From contig JANXWT010000148.1 of NCBI GenBank assembly GCA_025351035.1, positions 1 through 6,518 of the forward strand: a stretch of 6,518 bases of DNA, given 5' to 3'. Source of the stretch: Opitutia bacterium. GTDB taxonomy: Bacteria; Verrucomicrobiota; Verrucomicrobiia; Opitutales; Opitutaceae. Positions within the stretch are counted from its first letter, which is position 1, and the number at the start of each line of letters is the position of its first letter. Of this stretch, positions 1-5,007 are shown in pieces. The translations under genes were made by a program, and so were the position numbers. The notes beneath the pieces were generated by a model. The model was not told the DNA's origin and searched no databases. It saw only the letters and a list, made by a program, of their open reading frames with translations.

Positions 1-255
1 GGCATGAGTCTCGGGGTGAGTTTGCAGCGGTCTTGTTAAATGCCCCGGGGCTTGCCCCGGGGATCTTTACTGCACGGACGATAACCCAGGCCACCACAAT
101 AGGCAATTACTTATGACGTTGTGTTTAGTTGAGGCGAACCCGGCGCTAGGACTTCAATAGAGAGGTTGCCGGGCTGGTCGGAAAATTCGGGCATGGTGAG
201 TGCGTGATTCTTGGCCCGTCGCGCAAACTGCCGCACTAGGCGGGGAGCGCGCAAA
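1..255. other. Non-coding stretch downstream of gluQ
   Basis: No convincing gene lies here. The three forward frames all hit early stops (near 5-7, 37-39 and 114-116). A 27-codon minus-strand frame (ATG at 192-194, stop at 111-113) has no ribosome binding site and no recognisable product. The stretch holds a strong stem-loop (43-62). A 10-bp direct repeat, CGCGCAAACT, occurs at 220-229 and 248-257, the second copy overlapping the gluQ stop codon. The left window edge prevents deciding whether another gene ends just outside. Confidence 0.6.
43..62. terminator. GC-rich stem-loop, possible terminator or palindromic repeat
   Basis: Two copies of the self-complementary octamer CCCCGGGG are separated by CTTG, giving an 8-bp all-GC stem with a 4-nt loop. 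AAA lies at 38-40 and TTT at 66-68, so either strand has only a short, interrupted U-run after the hairpin. It lies about 190 bp downstream of the gluQ stop, so it could end leftward transcription or act on a gene beyond the left edge. The poor U-tract argues against a strong intrinsic terminator. An interspersed palindromic repeat is an equally good reading. Confidence 0.4.
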
Positions 256-1137
256 CTATTTCCACTCGGCGCGGAGAGCGGTGGGAGTTTTGCCTTGGGC
301 GCGGAGCGTGCGAAGTGCGAGCGCGTCGTGGCGCTTCGCGAGGCGGACGCCGTGCTCGTCGTTCACGAGCGGGCAGTGGAAAAACGCCGGCGGCGTCGCG
401 TCGAGCGCGCGATAGAGCAGCAGCTGGCGGAAAGTCGACATGATCAAGTCGGCGCCGCGCACGACTTCGGTGATGCGCATCTCGGCGTCGTCGACCGTGC
501 ACGCGAGCTGGTAACTCGGCACGCCGTCTTTGCGCCACACGAGGAAGTCGCCGAACTCGCGTCCGGCCGTCGCGCTTTGTTCGCCGAAGTGTCCGTCGCG
601 AAAAGAAATCTCCGCGCCGTCCGGCACGCGCAGTCGCCAGTTGACTCCGTCGCGCGGCCACGCGGCGCGCTTGGCGTTTTCTTCGGCCGACAAATTCTCC
701 GGCCGGCACGTGCCGGGATAGACCGGTTCGTCGTTCGGGTTTGGCGCGTGGGCCGACTCGTGCGGCGCAGCAAGCGCCTGCTGCACGTCGCGCCTCGTGC
801 AAGTGCACGGGTAGATCGCGCCGCTCGCGCGCAGCCGTTCGAACGCCGCGGCGTAGTGCGCGCCGCGCCGGCTCTGTTCGTAGGGCGCATGCGGTCCGCC
901 GACGTCGGGCCCCTCGTTCCACGCGAAGCCGAACCAGCGCAGGTCTTCGAGCATCGCGTCGACGAAATCGAGTTTCCAGCGTGCGGTATCAAGGTCGTCG
1001 TTGCGAAGGATGAGTTGGCCGCAGGCGGCGCGGGCGCGTTCCTGCGCGACCCAGAACGTCCGGGCGTGGCCGAGGTGCAGCAGGCCCGTGGGCGACGGGG
1101 CGAGGCGACCGCGATAGCTGGAATTTTTAGGCACCAT
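256..1137 (-). CDS. gluQ: Glutamyl-queuosine tRNA(Asp) synthetase (GluQRS)
   Basis: This is a class I aminoacyl-tRNA synthetase paralogue that lacks the anticodon-binding domain. The family activates glutamate and attaches it to queuosine at position 34 of tRNA(Asp) in the cytoplasm. The 293-residue product has the family layout: RLAPSPTG (residues 11-18), the HIGH-type motif HLGH (21-24), a zinc site C111-x-C113...Y140-xxx-C144, a Tyr in the substrate pocket (VPSYQLA, Y209), VVRGADL (R227), and the degenerate KMSKS-type loop RLAKRH (265-270). The C-terminus stops soon after that loop, as expected for GluQRS and unlike GluRS. The ATG at 1135-1137 puts RGRLAPSPTG at the usual distance from the N-terminus. 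No clear Shine-Dalgarno precedes it; a TTAGTG array does. Oddities are a long spacer between the CxC and YxxxC halves of the zinc site and Asp instead of the usual Glu in the R-I-E-D segment (here R45-N-D-D). It stands alone on its strand and is divergent from the LOG gene. Confidence 0.93.
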   Translation of the reverse strand: MVPKNSSYRGRLAPSPTGLLHLGHARTFWVAQERARAACGQLILRNDDLDTARWKLDFVDAMLEDLRWFGFAWNEGPDVGGPHAPYEQSRRGAHYAAAFERLRASGAIYPCTCTRRDVQQALAAPHESAHAPNPNDEPVYPGTCRPENLSAEENAKRAAWPRDGVNWRLRVPDGAEISFRDGHFGEQSATAGREFGDFLVWRKDGVPSYQLACTVDDAEMRITEVVRGADLIMSTFRQLLLYRALDATPPAFFHCPLVNDEHGVRLAKRHDALALRTLRAQGKTPTALRAEWK

Positions 1138-1144
1138 TGATCCA

Positions 1145-1160
1145 CACTAAGGGCCACTAA
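1145..1160 (-). repeat. TTAGTG x2 array in gluQ leader (10-bp period)
   Basis: Read on the minus strand, TTAGTG occurs twice with starts exactly 10 bp apart (plus-strand CACTAA at 1145-1150 and 1155-1160). The last copy ends 7 nt before the gluQ ATG, so the array occupies the place where a Shine-Dalgarno would be. It mirrors a three-copy array facing the other way in front of the LOG gene. The hexamers and spacing are seen directly; a regulatory role is inference. Confidence 0.55.
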
Positions 1161-1197
1161 GGTCGGTCAGACAATCCTGTCCTGAAATTTCGGTTTA

Positions 1198-1223
1198 TTA
1201 GTGCGGGTTAGTGTGAATTAGTG
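1198..1223 (+). repeat. TTAGTG x3 array in LOG-gene leader (10-bp period)
   Basis: TTAGTG starts at 1198, 1208 and 1218, a perfect 10-bp period close to one helical turn. The last copy ends 11 nt before the ATG at 1235, and no Shine-Dalgarno is visible. With the inverted pair at 1145-1160 it forms a symmetric arrangement in the divergent intergenic region. It could be an operator for a helically phased DNA-binding protein, a leader element acting on translation, or an interspersed repeat common in this genome. I could not place convincing -35/-10 boxes in the 97-bp gap. Confidence 0.55.
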
Positions 1224-1234
1224 GTTTCAACACA

Positions 1235-1813
1235 ATGAAGTCCCTCTGCGTCTATTGCGCCTCCAGCGACCGGCTCGAACCGAAATACTACGAAGCAGCA
1301 ACCCAAGTGGGCGCGGAAATCGCGCGGCGACAATGGACGCTCGTCTACGGCGGCGGAAAATCCGGCCTGATGGGCGCGGTCGCGCGTGGCACGAAAGACG
1401 GCGGCGGACGCGTCGTCGGCGTCATTCCCGATTTCATGAAAGTGCGCGAGCTGGCGTTTACCGAGGCCGACGAACTCATCTCCGTCCTCACGATGCGCGA
1501 GCGCAAGATGCTCATGGAAACACGCGCCGACGCCTTCGTCGCGCTACCCGGCGGCTGGGGCACACTCGAAGAGATTCTCGAAATCATGACGCTCGCGCAC
1601 CTCGACGTGCTGCGAAAGCCCGTCGTGTTTTTCAACCAGGACGGCTACTACGACGAGTTGCTCGCAATGTTCGACCGCATCGTGCGGGAAAATTTCATGC
1701 GCGAAACCGTGCGCGGCAAATACGCCGTGGCTCGCTCGGTGGAGGAAATTTTCACGCTAATCGACGATTGGAACCACACCGTCTCGGACAAACAGTGGTT
1801 CGAGACGCGCTGA
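1235..1813 (+). CDS. LOG-family protein (nucleoside 5'-monophosphate phosphoribohydrolase, cytokinin-activating type)
   Basis: The 192-residue Rossmann-like protein belongs to the LOG / 'lysine decarboxylase-like' family. Family members hydrolyse the N-glycosidic bond of (cytokinin) nucleoside 5'-monophosphates to release free base and ribose 5-phosphate; the old lysine decarboxylase label is a misannotation. Seen in order: an N-terminal beta strand SLCVYCASSD (3-12), the glycine-rich VYGGGKSGLMGAVA (37-50), TMRERKMLM (86-94), R98 in ETRADAF, and the diagnostic PGGWGTLEEI (105-114) that holds the family's catalytic Glu region. Length is typical of the family. The ATG at 1235 starts right at the first beta strand, so it is well placed even though no Shine-Dalgarno is seen. 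It is followed after 2 bp by the Nudix gene, probably as an operon. In bacteria the physiological substrate may be AMP-like or damaged nucleotides rather than cytokinins. Confidence 0.92.
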   Translation: MKSLCVYCASSDRLEPKYYEAATQVGAEIARRQWTLVYGGGKSGLMGAVARGTKDGGGRVVGVIPDFMKVRELAFTEADELISVLTMRERKMLMETRADAFVALPGGWGTLEEILEIMTLAHLDVLRKPVVFFNQDGYYDELLAMFDRIVRENFMRETVRGKYAVARSVEEIFTLIDDWNHTVSDKQWFETR

Positions 1814-1815
1814 GC

Positions 1816-2376
1816 ATGGAGCCGTGGTGCGAACAACTCCTCGGCCAGCTGCGGACCTACGCTACGCGCCCGCTCGACACGAACGAAGCCGCGATGCTCG
1901 CCGAATACGCGCCCTTCGTCGCGGCGCACGCTGACTGTCTGCTACGCACGTGCGTGCCGGGACATCTCACGGCGTCAGCGTGGATCGTCGACCGCACGCG
2001 CCGCTGGACGTTGCTCACCCACCACCACAAACTCAATCGCTGGCTCCAGCTCGGCGGCCACCTCGACGGCAATCCCGACCTGCTCGCCGCGGCGTTGCGC
2101 GAAGGCTTGGAGGAATCGGGACTGAAAAGCCTCGTGCCAGTTTCGCGGGAGATTTTCGACATCGACCGTCACCTCATCCCCGCGCGCAAGACCGAGCCGG
2201 AGCACTGGCACTTTGACGTGCGTTTCCTGATCGAGGGCGACCGAGACGAGGTCCTGCGGATTTCCGACGAGTCGAAGGACCTTGCGTGGATCGAACTCAA
2301 CCGTGTGACCGAGCTGAATCCGAGCGAGTCGCTCGCGCGGATGGTGCGGAAGACGCCGGTTACCGGTAGAGCTTGA
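1816..2376 (+). CDS. Nudix hydrolase
   Basis: The 186-residue product is a Nudix-fold pyrophosphohydrolase of unknown substrate. These enzymes cleave nucleoside diphosphates linked to another moiety and need divalent metal. The Nudix box spans residues 81-103: G81-HLDGN-P87, then seven residues, then REGLEESGL (95-103), whose R95, E96, E99 and E100 give the metal-binding core. The first Glu of the textbook box is Pro here; I recall the 'GGHxDGxxD' subgroup deviating at this site too, which I could not check. HWHFDVRFL (130-138) and LAWIELNRV (156-164) are typical later strands. An alpha-helical N-terminal stretch of about 50 residues precedes the fold. The ATG is 2 bp after the LOG stop, so translation is probably coupled; only a weak GAG-type purine run precedes it. 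Its last 17 bp overlap the convergent bat gene. Pairing with LOG suggests nucleotide salvage or sanitisation, but the substrate cannot be read from sequence. Confidence 0.88.
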   Translation: MEPWCEQLLGQLRTYATRPLDTNEAAMLAEYAPFVAAHADCLLRTCVPGHLTASAWIVDRTRRWTLLTHHHKLNRWLQLGGHLDGNPDLLAAALREGLEESGLKSLVPVSREIFDIDRHLIPARKTEPEHWHFDVRFLIEGDRDEVLRISDESKDLAWIELNRVTELNPSESLARMVRKTPVTGRA

Positions 2377-5002
2377 TCAGGTCTTCGGTGCGGACCCAGC
2401 CTTGCTGACCGCCGGCGAAAGTCAGGCGCGACCAGCCGAGGAAAGTTTTGTCGGCGACGGCGATCGAACCCGCGGAAAGCGGCGAGGATTTCTGCGAGGT
2501 GTCCGCGTCGGTCGGGATGCTACGGAGAGTTGCCGGTTTCCAGACGAGGGCGACATCGGGGTCGGCGAGCTGGCCGTAGGTGCGCAGGCTGAACGTGGCC
2601 GCGGCGGCGAGCAGCATGGCGACGAGCATGGTGACGAGCGCGACCGGTCGGGCCCAGAGACCGATGCGGCTATAGCCTTTCAGCAGGAGAACGATCAGCG
2701 CGGCGGCGATCAGCAGCGACGCGGCGAAGAGGGTTAGTTGCCATTCGCCGGGTGACGCGTAGCGGGCGAGCGCGTGCCGGCCTTTGCCGCGGGAAAAATC
2801 CACGAGTTCCGGCGGAGCCATGCCCGAGCGTTGCAGGCCGAGCGCGAGGTCCCAGCGCGCGGCGTCGGCGCGCGGCGCGAGGAGGAAGGCGCTCGTCCAA
2901 TGAGCGGTCGCCTCGGCCCAGCGCTCCTGCTGCGCGAGGGCGAGACCGAGGTTGTGCTGCGCAGTCCAGTCGGTGGGGGCGTTCGTGGCTGAAGTGCGCC
3001 AGACTGCTTCGGCGGCAGGAAATTCGGCGCGCTTGTAGTGTTCCGTTGCGGAGTCCGCGCCCATAGCTGAGAGTTGAGGGCTGAGAGCTGAGAGCAGGAA
3101 AATGGAGAACAGGAACGGCAGGAAGTTGCGCGGAGCGAAGAGCGAGAGCGCGGGCCAGCCGGGAACACGCACGGCGTCGAGGGCAGACTCGGCGCGCGCG
3201 ACCCAATCGGACGGCAGCGGGGCGTTGGGGCCGAACTGGGTGCGGTCGGCTTCTTCCCAGAGTTCGGTCCACGCCGCGGCGGCGGCGTTCGAATGAGCGG
3301 CGACGGCCGCGTGCAAACGGGGCGCACCCGGTGCGGCGTGCGAGATTTCCCAGAGCATGGCGGAGTAAATCTGCCATTGGCGAAGTAGCCCGGGATCGGA
3401 AGCAGAGCGCAGTTCAGCCAGCGTGGCGGCGAGTTTTTGTTTCGCATCGCGGCGGAGGCGCTGCGGGTCGCGGTGGCGCGAGCGAAGGGCGGCGAGCACG
3501 AGCCACGCGAGCAAAGTGAGCGCGGCGGCGGGGATCGACGCGACGAGCCACAGCATGTTGCCGCGGAACGGCGCGAAGCCCGTCGCGGGTCCGGGCAAAG
3601 GATCGCGCGGGAGGTTTTCCGGCGGGACGGGCGGCACGGCGTTGACGACCACCAGGGCGGCGGGCGCGGTGGTGGCGGTGCCGTTGAGGGAGAATTGCAC
3701 GGGACCGGTCGCCGCCGCGGGCGGGGGTGGCGCGGAGGCGGTGGTGATGTTTACCGTGACGGCTTCAGTGCCGAGCGTTTTGTAGTTGCCGGTCTTGGTG
3801 TCGAAATAGGTGAACTTGACGGGGCCGAGCGTATAGCTGCCGGGCTTGGTCGGCACGAGCACGACGTCCTCGGAAAGAGTGCCCTCGAAAAGAGCACCTT
3901 CCTTCATCGTGCGTTTCGACTTGGGCTGCACGACTTGGAAATCGCTGGAGACTTCGCGCTGCGGCAAACCGGCGACGTCGGGCCAGTTGCCGGTGCCGGC
4001 GAGCTCGAGGGTCCACGTGATCGGTTCGCCGGGTGCGGCGGTCGTCGGGACGATTTTGGAAACGAGCGAGAACTGGCCGACTGCCTTGGAGAATCCCGCG
4101 GGTGCGGGCGGGAGCGGATTGACCGTGATCGTGACCGGATCGGTTTCGATTTGCCGTTGTTCCACGGTGGGCTGGGAAAAAAGCCCGAAGCCCGAAGTGC
4201 CGACCATCAAGTTAACCATCTGAGAGGCGGGCTTGAGCGTGAACGAGCCCGGTTCGCGCGCGAGCAGCCGCGTGGTTTGTGTCGAGAGGACGCGACGCTC
4301 GCCGCCGAGGAGTGTCTCCACCGGTTCTGGTTTGCTCCAGTCCTCGGCGGCGAAAGGCGCGGCCTGCCACTCGACATTGGTGGCGAGGGAATGGTAATAG
4401 CGGCGCACCACGGTGAGCGAGTAGGAGACGGGGAAGATTTCGCCGGCCCACACGGAGGCTTTCGGAGTTTCGATCTTGGCGGAGGCGACATCGTTGACGG
4501 CGAGGCCGGTGCCACCGACAGTCGCGTCACCTACCGTGTAGGTGGCGGCCGGCACACGCAGTTTGCCCTTGTCGGTGGTGATTTCAAAAGCCGGGATTGT
4601 GACATTGGTGCGTTTGGCCGGCCGGACAGGGAAGACAAAGGAGAAGGACTTTGTCATCTTGAAATTGACAATACTGGTCTGGCTGCTTTGCGAGGGCCGG
4701 CCAAAAGTGAGGCCGTCGACGGTGGGCAGGCGCGGGTCGCCGTCAGGCTCGCAATTTTCAAACAGGAGCGAGAGTTCGCTGACTTGGTTGTAGCCGAGCT
4801 GGCCGCCGGGCGGATCCCAGCGCACGGACTGGGCGCGCGTTTGCACGGCGAGGCCGGACAGGGCGAAGAGGATAGTTCCGGCCAGTAGGGGCGCAGTCTT
4901 GCTGCGCTCAAGGATTCGCAAGGACGGAGGGGCGCAGCAAGCCTGCGCCTCTACACGGCGACCGACGAACAGCTGAGCGAATTTGAGAAAATGATGGCGC
5001 AT
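2360..5002 (-). CDS. batD: BatD-like protein fused to BatE-like TPR/SH3 region
   Basis: This 880-residue membrane protein matches the Bat (Bacteroides aerotolerance) system, which normally works with a MoxR AAA ATPase and VWA proteins; its exact role is unsettled. Seen in order: a leader ending TRAQ/SVRW (cleavage about residue 58); BatD-type beta-rich periplasmic domains (about 60-420); a Pro/Ala linker; a membrane segment (481-506); a basic, helical cytoplasmic part (507-620); a leader-like hydrophobic segment (626-647); a TPR region (about 652-715, with HNLGLALAQQERWAEA); two membrane segments (754-774, 783-805); and a C-terminal SH3-like domain (about 820-880, with GQQGWVRTEDLIKLYR). TPR plus two membrane segments plus SH3 is the layout of BatE, so this looks like a BatD-BatE fusion with all non-cytoplasmic modules in the periplasm. 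The ATG at 5000-5002 is 5 bp after the batB/C stop, with AAGGA at 5015-5019. Codons 17-40 come from a REP-like palindrome pair, so the leader n-region is unusually long. A downstream TTG start inside the palindrome is possible. Confidence 0.85.
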   Translation of the reverse strand: MRHHFLKFAQLFVGRRVEAQACCAPPSLRILERSKTAPLLAGTILFALSGLAVQTRAQSVRWDPPGGQLGYNQVSELSLLFENCEPDGDPRLPTVDGLTFGRPSQSSQTSIVNFKMTKSFSFVFPVRPAKRTNVTIPAFEITTDKGKLRVPAATYTVGDATVGGTGLAVNDVASAKIETPKASVWAGEIFPVSYSLTVVRRYYHSLATNVEWQAAPFAAEDWSKPEPVETLLGGERRVLSTQTTRLLAREPGSFTLKPASQMVNLMVGTSGFGLFSQPTVEQRQIETDPVTITVNPLPPAPAGFSKAVGQFSLVSKIVPTTAAPGEPITWTLELAGTGNWPDVAGLPQREVSSDFQVVQPKSKRTMKEGALFEGTLSEDVVLVPTKPGSYTLGPVKFTYFDTKTGNYKTLGTEAVTVNITTASAPPPPAAATGPVQFSLNGTATTAPAALVVVNAVPPVPPENLPRDPLPGPATGFAPFRGNMLWLVASIPAAALTLLAWLVLAALRSRHRDPQRLRRDAKQKLAATLAELRSASDPGLLRQWQIYSAMLWEISHAAPGAPRLHAAVAAHSNAAAAAWTELWEEADRTQFGPNAPLPSDWVARAESALDAVRVPGWPALSLFAPRNFLPFLFSIFLLSALSPQLSAMGADSATEHYKRAEFPAAEAVWRTSATNAPTDWTAQHNLGLALAQQERWAEATAHWTSAFLLAPRADAARWDLALGLQRSGMAPPELVDFSRGKGRHALARYASPGEWQLTLFAASLLIAAALIVLLLKGYSRIGLWARPVALVTMLVAMLLAAAATFSLRTYGQLADPDVALVWKPATLRSIPTDADTSQKSSPLSAGSIAVADKTFLGWSRLTFAGGQQGWVRTEDLIKLYR
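3067..3094 (-). repeat. 7-bp tandem repeat (CTCTCAG)n inside batD/E
   Basis: Four 7-bp units lie in a row (plus strand CTGAGAG, TTGAGGG, CTGAGAG, CTGAGAG). They encode part of the SALSPQLSA segment in the hydrophobic stretch that joins the BatD and BatE-like parts. Because 7 is not a multiple of 3, each unit is read in a different phase, giving a 7-residue Leu/Ser/Ala cycle. The 15-mer GCTGAGAGCTGAGAG at 3080-3094 recurs exactly at 5785-5799 in the neighbouring gene. Confidence 0.75.
4885..4954. repeat. REP-like inverted pair of GTAG hairpins within the BatD leader
   Basis: Two 23-bp arms (4885-4907 and 4932-4954) are inverted copies with 21 of 23 positions matching, separated by 24 bp. Each arm starts (on its own strand) with GTAG, followed by a small hairpin: GCGCAG-TCTTG-CTGCGC at 4891-4907, and GGCGCAG/CTGCGCC around 4931-4949. 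GTAG plus an imperfect palindrome, arranged as an inverted pair, is the known architecture of REP/BIME elements mobilised by RAYT (Y1, TnpA-REP) transposases. The element is wholly coding, giving residues 17-40 (VEAQACCAPP...SKTAP) of the BatD-like leader. Structure is seen directly; the RAYT link is inference. Confidence 0.75.
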
Positions 5003-5007
5003 GGGCG

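Noticed and set aside
130..175. CCCGGC...GCCGGG inverted repeat considered as an integron attC-like site or terminator
   Set aside because: Only 6-bp arms with a loop of about 24 nt, and no matching GTTRRRY / RYYYAAC core sites at the ends.
111..194. 27-residue minus-strand small frame (MPEFSDQPGNL...)
   Set aside because: No Shine-Dalgarno, no homologue recognised and too short to separate from chance.
220..257. 10-bp direct repeat CGCGCAAACT near the gluQ stop
   Set aside because: Only two copies with nothing to link them to an insertion or attachment site; listed as a note only.
211..1140. Long open frame on the plus strand opposite gluQ
   Set aside because: Arg/Ala-rich translation with no motifs, typical of the antisense frame of a high-GC gene; the minus strand has clear GluQRS motifs throughout.
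1160..1234. Sigma70-type promoter for the LOG gene
   Set aside because: TTTATT at 1194-1199 could be a -10 box, but no -35 box lies at 16-18 bp spacing; not supportable.
3437..4888. 483-codon plus-strand frame opposite batD/E
   Set aside because: Gly/Arg/Glu-rich with no recognisable domain or ribosome binding site; it mirrors codon bias of the BatD coding strand.
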